Source: Megalonaias nervosa
Taxonomy: Eukaryota; Mollusca; Bivalvia; Unionida; Unionidae
Assembly (NCBI GenBank): GCA_016617855.1
Contig: JAECUM010009479.1
Location: 60,210 to 124,209, forward strand
Reading direction: 5' to 3'
DNA: 64,000 bases
This document shows positions 48,401-60,600 of this stretch, piece by piece; within the stretch, counting starts at the first letter, position 1; each line of letters starts with the position of its first letter. The translations under genes and the position numbers were made by a program. Under the pieces are notes generated by a model. The model searched no databases. It was not told where the DNA came from and saw only the letters and a program-made list of their open reading frames with translations.

Positions 48401-51400
48401 AATCTACCGTAACAGCTATGTCCGCGAGCATTTCTCTGAGAATCTATTTAGGTGCTGACCGTGTTTTGATAACTGACTAGCAGAAGTATTTGTTGCATTG
48501 TTGCACTGAATTAAAAGCTGGCCTCCTTTGTATTATCACGTTAATTATGTCTTTTGAATCAAATAATGGAGGTGAAATAAAAGAAAAGTTAAAAGGCACG
48601 AAAATCCTACAAACGTACAATCTAGCTGCCCCGGTCGTATGTCGGGTGAACTCACTTCAGTTGATCAATTGAACGCTGTTATAAATGTTATTGTGTATGT
48701 AACATAAACTACCTTAAATTAACTGACTCATTGGTAACTGATCAAAGACAGCATGGCAACCAAGCAAAAAGAATACTATACTTCGTAAAATAAAGAGCTT
48801 GGTTTCACAGATACAGACCATTGTGGGCAAGTGAGTTTCAGAGAATTCTTGAACTGGCACTTTGAGATATCCTCAAGAATGATAAAAAGTTTCATTATTA
48901 CTTCCAATGAAATCATGATATCAATCTGTACTAACTGAACAGCACAAAAATTGAGATTCGACATAGACGATTGTCTCACGAAAATTTCACTTGTTTTTTG
49001 AACAAAAGGAATCTTGTTTGGTGGTTAGACTAGTTCCCTGCTCTTTTGACTCCCAATTTGGCAGGATACAATGCCATACCACTCCTGGAACCAGACTCAT
49101 CAAGAAAACAAAAAGCAGTGATGTAATACACGTGTTTTCGTGTAAACGTAATGATTGTTGAAAGAAGTTAGTAACGATCTTTCCCATGTTGGACATTTTG
49201 AAAATAAATGTTATTTAAACAGAACAACGAACAACTTCATTAGAACAAGTGCGTTATTAAAAATTATTATCTACATGAATGTAAAATGAGGATTCAGTCA
49301 TTAAACAGCGAAGTTCCCTAACCCCGACACCCCACCCCCCGCTGTTTTCTCAATGTCCAAGCGATTTTTTTTCATTTTTTTGGAGGTCCCTCGGTAACTC
49401 GCACCCTCACTTATAGCGTGGTCTATGTTTGTGGACCCCATTGTGCGCGAGTTATCGAGGGAGTGGTGTATTAACAAAAAGTGCGTCTTTTATTTTTGCA
49501 ATGTCAAGGCAAAAGAGCTAAATTAAACATTTAAAGGAAGGTGTCAGACTCATATGAACATAGACCGCTATGATACTTTTTATGATTTATTTTCCCTCTA
49601 ATCATTATTTTGTAACAATGTTGCAATAAATAATGCAGGTACAAATTATTGTAGTTACCACCAGTGTAATATCCCTTGGCATACAAGATCCTGCTGATCA
49701 AATACACAATTCCTGTACCTGCACAGATTTTCTGAAAAGACAAGATCAAAATATCACAACATTATAAGCATCAAGGATACATTATTATTTATAAAACTTA
49801 AATTTTCCTGCGATGATACACTCATGATCATTCTTGATTAATCAAGTACAATATCATACTGCTAACTTTTAAAACATTATTTCTATATAGCTTTGTGAAT
49901 GAGTCAAATTCACTTTTAGATTATACACATCCAGTTTTAGCAGGATTGTAAGCAAATAGTCCCTTAAGGGATTGATGGACTACTGGGAAAAAAAAATATC
50001 CAGGAATCCAAGACAAGTTTCATCTTCATTTCAAGTGTCAAGTTTTTAAACCATTTCCGATATTCTTCAGAAACTCCAACACACAAATCTGCTTGCAAAA
50101 CTATTTTCTTACATTTGAAGTAACATGTTCGCAAGACAGGACCAGAGGAGCTAAAAACTGGATCACACTTTTCACTTCTCTCCCTAAATAGCCCACAAAA
50201 TGTTAGCAAGTGATATTTTTTTTTCAGTATGGCACAATTACTGAAATCACTTTGGTTTTCCATAATAAAAAGGTTGTTAAAAATGTAAGAAATTTTCTTT
50301 TTCATGACTTTACTTGAGACTGAAGTCAAAACTACTTCATTTTACATCCAAACTATCACAGAGTTCATAGTATTTAGGAGACAAATGCTATTACAACGAT
50401 GTTGCAATAAAAGTGTCATTTCAAACTGCACAGTCAAGGTTTATATTACATATGCAGACATCCATTAATCACTGATCATTCTCTATCTTTCTTGTATCAA
50501 CACTGTTTGAGGTATTCAGTGCTTACACATTCTTCATTACAAACATAAAATGTTCTATGGCTAAAGGAACTATGATTGTGTCTACAATTTTCTGTTTGTT
50601 TCAAATAAATTTTGCTTACTGGCCATACCCCCATTTACACACTCAAAAATGCAGACAGATATTAATACTCTGAAATGTGAAAGAATTTCTCATTTTTTGC
50701 AATTTGTATGGCACATGCTCAATTACTTACAGGATACTGTAAACCACCAATAAACAGAAGCATCAGAAATTGTGGATATGACTCTAACCTGCAAAACAAA
50801 GATGCTGATTCATTTCAAAACCATGCATTCAAACAAAAATATTACACTGATCTCTTATTATACGTATAGCAGTAATTATACAGGACGAAAACCAACTTCT
50901 ACTAGTCAAAAATTTGACAAATGAGAATTAGTGACTGCTTGTTTTAACCAGTGCTGAAAGGCATGCCAGTAAAGAAAGACTATTTAATGTTGAGACAATT
51001 GTAGTAAAGCTCAAAGACACCATAGCAGCCGACCCACACTGGTATGAACTGGAGTCTAACCCACTGCATCACTTATTATGAATCTGGCATGCTAACCACT
51101 CAGCGACCATGGCTTCAAAAACAAATGAAGAAGAAACAGAGCAATTTGCTTCCATAAATATAACCCCACTATCTCCTGTATCCTATCCCTACCCCATGAT
51201 GCAAATGACTTAAGTCACATAAATCGCATAACTCCTCTGCGAATGGCGTGCATAAAATAACCTGTCAACATGCACATTTTCTGATGATGACCCTAATATG
51301 TATGAAGTTTCAAAGCAATCCTCTAAAAACTGCAAGACTAGCTGCTTTCACATAATTCTGTCACAATGCATCCATCTGCAAATAATAAAGAGCAATAACT

Positions 51401-54400
51401 CTTACAAAAACCACATTGCTGATGAGACTGTCAGACACTGCATTAAGCTACAAGACATAAAGGGCAACAACTCCAAAAATTACAAGAGTAGCTACTTTTT
51501 GAAATGCACATCTTCAGGTGATCAGGGTTGGCACTGGCTTTAAAAAAAGTTGTTGCCAAAAAAATCATCAACCTCAATATTTTGTTGCCATTTTTCCAAA
51601 AATGTCGCAATTTTCATAATACAGTGCTATCCATTTATCTCAACACCCTTGGGACCAAGGTAATATTGTTGACACAAGCAGATGTTCAGATAAGTGGGGA
51701 GGGGAGCTGAAAATAAATTGAAATTTTGACTACAAGTTAAATATTTTAGGTGACCTTTCATCCATGACTAGGATTTACAGAGAGAAACAAAATGGTAATT
51801 TTGATTAAATGAAAACAACTAGTCTGAAATACACTTGTATATTGACAACTTACATTTGTGTAGTACACTCCACAATGTACAACATGTATATGAAAAATCC
51901 ATGAATTTGAGTATTAGATCAGATGTTAGAAAATTCATGCATCAGTCAAATCATGTTAGAAAATACAATAAATATATATGTAAAAAATGGCAGTCCTCGT
52001 TTGATCTATATTCCATTGTCAACAAAGACGTTTCATGAAACATTTCAATCTGTTATTCATTATCCAAGTGGCTGTATAGTTGTCTATATGCTACATGTAC
52101 ATGTACAGTGGTCCCCCTCTTGAACGGCACCCCCTGACCAGCGACCACCCGCTCCTTACGGCCAGAATCCGTCGACACTGACAAGTTTGTGTTCAAAAGT
52201 ACCCCTCACGAAAGGCCACCCCGCTAACGCGACCAGCATATTAGTGCAAAAATATAAAATTTACCCCTCACAAGCAGCCACATTTTATTTTGTAATATGT
52301 ATCCAGAACCAGTATTTTATTCATAACGTGTGTTAAGTAATCCGATTTCTGTTTCCTGATGTCAGGTTTTCGTTACTGAAAAAGGTGCTGACTAAAGTAC
52401 ATGTACCACTAAGGTTAATATTATATCATTTATGCCTCACGAGAAGCCACATTTATTCCATAAAGCCAAGAAAGACTCAAATTTTAATCCATACAAAAAG
52501 GTAAGTACATGTAATCCGATTAGCCTTACTGCTGTGTTATCATGAGATATCCGGTTTAGTCACTCTGTAATTGTTAAGATTACAGTTATTGAACAGTAGT
52601 AACAGCTGAGAAGTGGCGGTATTGATGTACAATACACACAAGTCAGTGGGAAAATGGTCTGATAGCCTTTATGGCTTCCCTTAGTTACGTGTTGAGTTTG
52701 TTAACTTTCATAATTAATGGCTATTACTACTGACAATAAATGTCAAGGTTACAAATTCTAACTGCCGCGAGGTGCTATTGTTCAGGTCAAATCTGCGTAC
52801 ATACTGAAGCCATTTTGGCTTCACTCAGTGTAAAGAAATGTGAAAACAATAGGGTACCAGACTGTGACTAATGAATCACGTGACAAGATTGCTGCCTTTA
52901 AAAACACATGGCAGCTTGTTTAAATGCAGAAAAATTGTTTCATCAGTCTTGTAGTTGGCAACATTGATGATTACAACTTGATGATTACAACTGGATGTAA
53001 TTGTCAAGATCATAACGGTCAGCATAGGCTAAAAATAGATTTTGTGCAGATACACACAGAGAAATTAACCTTAAACTAAACAGGGTACCAGACAAAGACC
53101 GAAAAATCACGTAACAACACATTTATCGCTTCCTTTATGAAGGCATTTCGTCTGCTCTACAAAAGTTTTGTCTGCATAATTAAATCGCATACAGTTAGCA
53201 ACATCCGAATAAAACATTACCAAACATTAACATGTCATCACATAATTGGAGATGATTTATTTTAGAAAAAAGTCAGTTATTCTACTCGACATCAGGTGAG
53301 GTGGGGAGGGGGGACTTGTCGAACAATTTTAGGTAGAAAAGACTCGAATAAAACAATTTTATGTTGAAAAGACTCGAATAAACATCGTAACCGATAAGGA
53401 GGTTATTCAGCAACAGTGGGAAATGGAGTAAATGGAAAAAGACTTATGTATGCACCAAGATTTAAATGACGTTTCTGAATGGTTTTGCAATGTGCATGAC
53501 AACAACACATGGTCGCATATCACACTTATGCCAAGAATAAGAACTAATAATGCATATTCAGTTGAAATAAATCTATTGTTATAACAAGAAGAACCTTTTA
53601 ATCATTAATGTTACTTTTAAACGAAGATATTAAATGAAGATATTAAATGCTTTGAAGAATGTAGCTTTCTTACTATGTACATTACATATACTTCTCACCA
53701 AAAATTTAGCCCCCCTCTGGAAAGGCCACCTGTCTTATAAGGCCATATTCCCGGTGCAGAAGGGGTGGCCATATAAGAGGGGGACCACTGTAATTAAATT
53801 GGCTTCAATTGTGGTCAGTCAGAGACAACTACAATGATGCCGAGGCTACGAAGAGGATGAGGCTGTTCATAGGGAAATGAAAACGTGAACAAATTAAAAA
53901 GTTTAACAAACATTCCTGCGAGATGTCCCACCTTCATTTAACTTGATGGCCAGATATCTATTGTTTAAAAGAATTGGAACTTGAATTCGGGTTTTACAAT
54001 GCCACTGGCAGCGATCGTAAACCTGAACTTTTTGTTGCAGACAGGAAACTTTCACCGCACAAGAGATATGTTCCAATCACTTATGAAAAATGAAACAATG
54101 CTTTTATTTAAGTTTGTTGCTGATTTCCTTTGAGCAAAGGTCTTTGGCTTGCTTTGATGAAGGCACATGTGTTATTGAAGGCGCTGCTAAAGGCCCTCCT
54201 GGAAGGATCAACAAATGCCAGTTTATTATTGATGCAGCAACATCAAATAACTGTAGAACAATGACTGAGACAGAAGTTTTTCTTCATTTGCTTCGTATAT
54301 ATACAGAACGACTGGTGCTTCAAAGGTAATCAGTTTTCTTTGAACTTTTAGCAAAACTATTTTTGCTAGTACATATTTCAAAAAGGAAAAAATACTGCTA

Positions 54401-57400
54401 TTGTCTGGTTGATTGTCGTTTCAGTTCTCACCTTCAGAGGTGGCTGATTGTAGCTAGTCAGGTAGCGTAACTATTTTGGTTATATTACAGCATACAGTAC
54501 TCTGAGGCCAAACATCGGCATATGCAGATTATGATATAACAATGCTGTGTTAGGGTGGTTTTATCAATATGAACATTTGTTTATGTATCAATAGATTCCA
54601 GTGCAATTTTATGTCCAAGTTTGCAACTTCCTGTCATGTTGCCTTTGAATTTCACACTCCAAACCCAAGACTGTATATAAAATTTTTAACAGCCAAAAAA
54701 TATTGTTGCAAAAAAATCACCAGATAGTATATTTTATCACCAATAACAAAAAAATCGCAATCTGTGACATTGGTGAAGCCCAGCGTGATCCCTGGGTGAT
54801 GATCATAAAATTTATTGATCTCCATGGCAATCCATTAAAAACTGCAGAAGTAGTTGACCAAAACGACTGAGTCATACACTGCATTAGGTTATGTGATAAT
54901 GGGCAAAACTGTGACAACCAAAGTGTAATCAGCAATTACACAGCTCACCTCTATTTCTACTAGCCTCAAGTGTCCCCTCACCACATTTTATAAACTATGT
55001 ATAAACACATTTATATATGGTGCTAAAAAAATTATTTGCTCAAGAGCTAAATGCAAAAGCTTCAAAGAGGTGAGCCAAAAATCTCAAGAACAAAGTGATT
55101 TGGCAGTGTGTGCATCTTGAGGTGATGACCATAATATTTACCAAGTTTCATGGCAAATCCACCATAAACTGTGGGATTAGCTATGCAACAAAGATCATGC
55201 CAAACACTGTAACAAGACAAAAAAAAAAGCATTATCACAGAACAAAAGTCCTTGCCCTGCAGTCAGAAACAAATTTCCTGGAATTAAAGATATGATCATC
55301 TCTTCCTTGTAACTGCAGAGTACTGAAACTATGACATCCTTGAGTGATTTGCCACTGTGGCAGTGATTTGTGATTTAGATTTTAAAACATAGCTTTAACA
55401 ATTTTTCAGTCATATCGCTACAATGTCGGCAGTGTGGCCGTTTAAGTGATGTCTAGTACTGAGGCATCATGCCACGCCATTGTGGCAGTTACACTGGCTG
55501 TAAGATTAACATCGTTTTCATTTGTGATAAACTAGATACCATTAGAATACTTTTTCTGAAAACACCATGTTGATATGATCATCGATTCAGGAGAATAATT
55601 GACCAGATTTTCATTACCTTCAATATGGCACCCATATTGAGGTCACATCTGCAATATTTTCACTCAGGATGATATAATTAATCTTCTGAAGAAACCCTAT
55701 GACAATATAACTTTCCACTTAAAAGCAACATACTAATGCCACACCAACACCAATTTCATTCAGTACCAGCTAAACATCATACAAAACCTTTTGGTGAAAA
55801 CCCAATATTGATATGACTTTCCATCTAGGAGTAGTAGTGACAAATGCCATACTGATTATTCAGACTGACACAATTTTTATGTAAGATCAACTAGACACTA
55901 TAAAAAGTCTTTGATGAAAAATCCACAATGACAGGACTTTCCATTCAGGAGCAGAAACATTAACATTATTTTCAAGATAGCTCTGGTGGCCAAATCGGAT
56001 GTCAGATCATCATGACATTCCTTTAAGATCAAATATCATAAGAAGTCTTTAAGTGAAAACCATTGATATGGCCATCCATCCAGGAGAAGTAGTGATAACT
56101 AGATCTTCAAGATGGATATTGTATAGGCCATACTAGATGTCCAGGTGGAATCACATTTATTTAGGACCAACTAGACATTATACAAAGTCTTCTGGTAAAA
56201 ACCCCATGCCAATGTAACTTTTCACTATGAACAAAAAGCAATAAAATGATTTGCAAGATGGCTCTCACGGTGGCCTGATGGATGTCTGAGTACCATATCA
56301 ATTTAAAACTAAACATCACAAGCCTTTATGTCGAACTTTGCATGTTGATATAACCATCCATTCAAGGGGCAGCAACAAAATTTTCAAGATCGCCTCTGTG
56401 GTAACCATACTGGATGTCCAAGTAAATCCATTTTCATCAGAAACTAATGAAACATAAAAAAATCTACTAGTGAAAATACAATATCAATATGACTTTCCAT
56501 TTACCTGGATTAGCAGTAAGAAAATTTTCAAGACAGCCACCATGACAGTCATACTGGATGTCAGATGGGCACCATTTTCATTTAGGTAAAAGTGACAAGC
56601 TAACAAGCAACAAAATGAATTGTGGAAACTTCATGATGATTCATGCCAAGGATGATGAGAATCTACTGAAAGATATGCAAATAAAAAACTTGAACCAAAT
56701 CCTCAACAAACTAATGGGAATGAGAATGCCAGAAAAGTGAGTGCTTCATCTCACTTCCCAATAATGTTGGCTTGGCAATAATAATAATAATAACTTAAGT
56801 ACTGTATTTACGTGTTTTGGTGTGCCCTCTGTATACAGTTGAAAACATGTCCATCTTCTTTGTGGTACATAACTGGATACTAAAATCGAGGAAAAGAGAA
56901 ATTCAAGTTGTAAGCTTGATATATGTGATAATACATCAATTGGGTTTTGTGCATTATAACTAACAGAAAAAAATGTAACATAGGTTAATCTAATGTAAAG
57001 CAAAAGGATCAAATTAATGGTCACATTGTTTTGCTATGATCTTGACCTTTGACATGTACCTGAAAGTAAAATGTATGCAACACATTCTGTAGTAATGATA
57101 TGTATTTTCATAAAGCATTATAACTATCTCCACAGTTAAAAAATTATGAGGTCATTGTCATCACTTTAAAAACAAGGATTCCATTGAATGCTGTGTCTCA
57201 CCTTTTCAAGTATTATAGACTTGCATAAAAACATAAAAACAGTATTTGACAATGACATCGATGTCAATAACAGCACCAGTGTTTCAATTTTTTTAAAAAA
57301 AAAACTAAGTGAGGTAAAATCATTTAACCCTGAACACGACATTGAAATGAAGCAATATATGGCAACAGGCAGTAACTTGTTCATATTTTTCAGAGGTCAT

Positions 57401-57622
57401 GACAATATATACATAATGTTTAGGTATTTTTAAAACTAAAAATCCTCAAATGAGGGATTTCAGTTTTTGCTTTACACACTGTACCTTAACTTCATACTTC
57501 TTTCTGGCTGCACCAACATTATAAGCCATCCACATGTTGACAAAGGTGCTTCCAAGACCAGTAAAGATCACATAGCCATAGTCCTGGGGTAGACTCTCAG
57601 CAATCTTGGACAGAGCTACCAT
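45307..57622 (-). CDS. MGST3: Microsomal glutathione S-transferase 3-like gene, five coding exons, complete
   Basis: The spliced frame is 147 codons (vertebrate MGST3 is about 150). Exons 57622-57485, 56879-56812, 50788-50731, 49731-49659 and 45413-45307 join with matching phases and GT-AG introns. The product is a small MAPEG membrane protein of the ER/outer mitochondrial membrane that conjugates glutathione or reduces lipid hydroperoxides. Visible marks: hydrophobic segment at about residues 16-38, the MAPEG-type motif FNCIQRAHQN at 59-68, a second hydrophobic segment 70-86, RILYAKGYYTG at 102-112, and a final hydrophobic segment about 123-139. The tail is shorter than in vertebrates and ends CHQLECFSH. 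The introns hold most of the repeats at this end of the window. Confidence 0.93.
46374..46632 (+). mobile_element. SINE family B, full-length, perfect 13-bp target duplication
   Basis: tRNA-like head with A box (GAGTGGCCGACTGGTCTAAAG) of Ser/Leu type and B box (GGGTTCGAGTCTCGG), a conserved body, and a (CAA)n tail. ATGTAACATCTAC stands at 46361-46373 and again at 46633-46645 without mismatch, so the insertion is recent. It lies in intron 4 of the MGST3-like gene, in the opposite orientation to transcription. Confidence 0.93.
46680..47000. repeat. Degenerate repeat units, about 140 bp
   Basis: Two diverged copies of a segment containing GTGTGACAGC(A/G), CATTTCATCCTTTAATCTC-type sequence and ATAACC. 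Non-coding; similar in style to the arrays at 51180 and 54700. Confidence 0.4.
47132..47442 (+). repeat. 44-45-bp minisatellite, 7 units, in MGST3-like intron 4
   Basis: Units GAACAGTCAAGTTACAGGTT ... GATGGTACTAGTAA begin at 47132, 47177, 47221, 47265, 47310, 47354 and 47398, with very few differences. Probably variable in copy number. Confidence 0.95.
47901..49468 (-). mobile_element. Non-autonomous TIR element, family 2, copy 3 (1568 bp)
   Basis: Ends CACCACTCCCTCGATAACTC on both sides (the inward right end is identical over 20 bases), with TA at 47899-47900 and 49469-49470. It is the reverse complement of copy 1 across its full length. Best-preserved TIRs of the three copies. Located in intron 4 of the MGST3-like gene, ending about 190 bases from exon 4. 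Confidence 0.9.
49659..49731 (-). CDS. MGST3: MGST3-like coding exon 4 (codons 89-112 plus 1 base)
   Basis: Acceptor TCTTTTCAG and donor GGTG|GTAACT. Encodes KICAGTGIVYLISRILYAK then GYYTG. If the intron were retained, the frame would run on for about 42 codons before a stop, so a read-through isoform is possible but unsupported. Confidence 0.93.
50731..50788 (-). CDS. MGST3: MGST3-like coding exon 3 (codons 69-88)
   Basis: Acceptor TTTTGCAG and donor CCT|GTAAGT. Encodes LESYPQFLMLLFIGGLQYP, the second membrane segment with the conserved L-E-x-Y-P. Confidence 0.95.
51045..51115 (-). pseudogene. tRNA-like relic (SINE head)
   Basis: Minus strand: A-box-like GTCGCTGAGTGGTTAGCATG and B-box-like GTGGGTTAGACTCC at tRNA spacing; the arms do not pair well. 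Likely the head of a third, old SINE family. Confidence 0.4.
51180..51545 (+). repeat. Degenerate dispersed repeat in MGST3-like intron 2
   Basis: Contains ATGATGACCCTAATATGTAT, AAAGAGCAATAACTCTTACA and AAGGGCAACAACTCCAAAAA, segments that repeat in style within the block and resemble 54740-55320. Non-coding, probably part of a large non-autonomous element. Confidence 0.4.
51622..51710 (+). mobile_element. Single terminus of a further Tigger-like element (possible)
   Basis: TA followed by CAGTGCTATCCATTTATCTC, then a degenerate internal repeat of the same motif in inverse form (TTCAGATAAGTGG). This resembles the end of a TA-target TIR element, but no matching opposite end was found. Confidence 0.3.
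52106..53790. mobile_element. Non-autonomous TA-flanked TIR element, family 3 (1685 bp)
   Basis: Both ends read inward CAGTGGTCCCCCTCTT, with TA at 52104-52105 and 53791-53792. Subterminal motifs GGCCACC and CCTCACGA-type repeats recur on the left arm and GGCCATAT on the right. The interior lacks a transposase frame. It lies in intron 2 of the MGST3-like gene. Confidence 0.85.
53990..54365 (+). repeat. Dispersed repeat shared with 2270-2700
   Basis: Homologous to the minus strand of 2700-2270. It holds a 79-codon open frame (54090-54329) whose partner frame in the other copy is partly kept (shared pieces CFYLSL, NKCQF, SNNC). Not recognised as any known domain. Confidence 0.5.
55364..55475 (-). 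mobile_element. SINE family A, 3' fragment with 13-bp target duplication
   Basis: Only the last 110 bases of the SINE are present. Flanks GCCACTGTGGCAG (55351-55363) and GCCATTGTGGCAG (55476-55488) are a target duplication with one mismatch. It has inserted at the edge of the degenerate array that continues to 56620. Confidence 0.85.
55476..56620 (+). repeat. Degenerate array in MGST3-like intron 2, same unit as 29290-30050
   Basis: Around ten units share TTTTCAAGATGGC-type, CATACTGGATGTC, CATTTTCATTTAGGACCAAC, and GACTTTCCATTCAGGAG-type segments. Orientation matches the right arm at 29290-30098. No terminus of the CAGTAGAGC type is visible here. Confidence 0.65.
56812..56879 (-). CDS. MGST3: MGST3-like coding exon 2 (codons 47-68 plus 2 bases)
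   Basis: Flanked by CGATTTTAG and the donor AC|GTAAAT. It encodes YPVMYHKEDGHVFNCIQ followed by RAHQN, the most diagnostic MAPEG stretch. It ends in phase 2; the split Thr codon is completed by exon 3. Confidence 0.95.
57485..57622 (-). CDS. MGST3: MGST3-like coding exon 1 (codons 1-46)
   Basis: ATG at 57622-57620 begins a frame with YGYVIFTGLG and ARKKYEVK, both typical of the MGST3 N terminus. The donor is AAG|GTACAG, phase 0. A likely acceptor (TTTTTTTTAAG) ends at 57635, only 12 bases before the ATG, so the rest of the 5' UTR and the promoter probably lie in a separate upstream exon to the right. Confidence 0.9.
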
Positions 57623-60600
57623 TTTTTAATAGACCTTAAAAAAAATATCTGGAATTAAAATTTACTGATGGACAAAACAGAAAATTTTTGATAGACAATT
57701 TAAGCAAAATTCATATGATAATGTTACATCTATCTGTGATTAAGTCATTCTGAGCTATATCTAGGGTTAAATTCATATGATAATGTTAACTGTATCAGTA
57801 AACTTCACATGACCCAGGGAATGAAAATAGTTTTGATGGGTGACAGGTCCAGGTTGCTGAGCTGTTGTGAGGAACATCAAATTCAATACAAAATCTTCGC
57901 TACATAGGGTGCTGAATCTGTGGGCTAAATCAGAGAACTTTAAAGAGGTTCAGCACAAAATTGTTCCTGTATCCCGATCATATTCAACCCACATCCAATT
58001 TGTTTTCCAGTGATATTCATCATATTTTTGTATTTTTATTTGGGTAATTCATTTTAGCTGGGGGGCAGGGGCATTTTCTTCATTTTTGGGATTTGCTGAT
58101 AGATGATAAACCAAAGTTAAAGTAAATAAACTTGTGACTTGTGTTCTTTGGAGCAGAACCATGTGTTGCAGGCTGGTTCACATTTTAGTGTTGTAATCGG
58201 TGGCTAATTCAACCTTACAGTACAGAACCAGTCATGCAGTATGTGTGAACATATTTTTTTAGCAAGCTATTACATCAGACATCTCAGTCTCTTTGAATGA
58301 GACTTCAAGTATATTACTTAGGAATTGCCTCTTGTCGGGTAATAAGAATAAGCCCCTTTAACAAGATTAGGCTTTAGGTCTTTGGAATTTTAAACTGATG
58401 TGGAAGCATACAACTTTAGAGGTAAAATAGCACTTTTCTATACACATTGTTCCAGTGTGACTATCATGATGCACAGCAAAAGGAGACTTCGAGTAACATT
58501 GCTTGTATGTAATTTTACATATATATTTGTTGACATTTCTCACTATGCTTAAGAAACAATTCTGAGGCTGCTGAGGAATACATGTATTTTAATTTTCATT
58601 TTTTTTTAAATGTGGGAGGTCAGACAAGACTTATGACAAGTTTATCTCTTGGGTCCTACTGGGAAAACTGCAGGTCCCTGACCTCAGACCATCCCTATTT
58701 TCACGCCATGTGACCCTCTGCATGAAACTCCATGCAGCCTGGTACAAAGTACATAATATGATATTCCACACTTATCCAAATACTCTACCCCCAAAACAAG
58801 CACTTTCATTGCCAAACTTTGTCTTTATTACTAAAAACAAATGCATATTGCCTTTATCAGTGTGGCACCTTGATCGAGTTGTCATGAGGACATTTTATGT
58901 ACCTCTGTCCCCTATAATAATCAAAATATGATTAAAATATGGGCATTTTTGTTAAATTTATAGGGACACTGGTAGTATAAGGTGTGAGAATGTCTTTGCT
59001 CTATGTACAATGCTGCTTTATTTTATACATGCACACAGCTCTTTTCTTTAACAATAAACAACTGCTTACTCTACATACTCTTATGACTGTTAAGATTGGT
59101 TTTTTTTCACATATGGTCAAGGCAATGTTTGCAATTTGGGGCCAAAAACGGTAGAACAAATTATGTGTTGAAATTGATATATTTATTCCAGATTAGTAAC
59201 GTCTATTAGATACACACTGAACAAGATAACTCTGAGAGCAATACAGTACTTAAGTAGAAACCCGAAGGTAAGGAGTAAGGGGTTTCTTGAGATTTCCTGA
59301 CTCCCACTGCAAGCCCTAATGTTTGTTTAATGCATTTAGGATTTGAAACCTTCATTGCTGCCTACTCCTGAAACATCATACAAAATATAAGATCATTATC
59401 CTTCCAGGGTTTGAATTTAACTTGTTACTATTTGCATTTTTCTCCAGTAGAGAAAATATCAACGTGCAATATTCTTCTGCTACTGGCAATTTTGTATAAC
59501 CAGTTACTTTTATTAATCTAAACTTTAAGCCAGGTGTTTAAGAGTTGGATGGAAATTTGTTTTTATCATTTTCAACTGTAATTTCTTTTAATAAAATCTA
59601 CATGTACAGCTGAATTGTTTTTTCTTGTTTATAATGGGCATAAAAAATGGGGTACTAGATTCTAATCTCAACAAATGCAATAGAATGCAAGTGAGTAGAA
59701 AAAGAAAAATGTCTCACAAAATTAAGATGTCACATTTCTCAGATTTTGTAATTTAATACTGGCAATCTGTCATGCCCAAGAATTATCCACCAAGGCAAAT
59801 CTCTCTCTCTCTCATGATCTTGTCCATAATGATAAAATGTTAATGAATTAGCTATTAAAGATTTTTTTAAAGCCTACTTAAGCATATGCTTGCAGAGTTT
59901 GGATTTATCCCTAATAACAGTTGGACCTTCTCAGCTTCTGGATATCATATTTTCAAAATTTGTAACAATTTTAAATAGTACATAAATTAACCATACATCA
60001 AGAAAGTTTCTTTAAAAAAAAAAAGCAAAAATATTGAAGGTTATTTTTCCAATCAAATTAAGGGAAAAAAATCCAACCATCAAAATGGATAATTCCATCC
60101 AAGACATAAGAGTAATGTGGACCATTACAACACAAAATAATGAACTATTTTTTATAAGTTCTGATTTTGTACTGAGAGAGAAAGCAAAAGACAGGGAAGA
60201 ATGAAAGGGAAAGATGAAAGCTTTAACAAAATATAATTTCATATAAATTCTTAAGGGTTGAACTAACCGCGACTGAAATCTTGATATACAATTGGCTTGT
60301 TTTTATTTTTTAAAAATATTTTCAAAAATAAAATCTTTATTATTGTGCACACGTATCATCTTAGGCATAATAACTATTCCATACCAAGTCACTCTGTTAT
60401 CCAAAAGATGCACACCTGGAAAAAAATTAAATTGAAATGGAAATCGGAGATGGTCATCCAGAAAGATTTTATGATTTTGGTTTATTTGGTATGGAATAAC
60501 CCTTAGGTTTAACTGTTCTCTAAACCAGACATATGTTTTTGTAGTCTTGGTAGGCACTTGTAACATTTGAAACTGATGCTTCCAGATGACAGCAAAGAAA

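Noticed and set aside
49531..49660. Extension of MGST3-like exon 4 to the end of its 72-codon open frame
   Set aside because: The donor GGTG|GTAACT and the phase match to exon 5 give the conserved C terminus; the extension has no family similarity.
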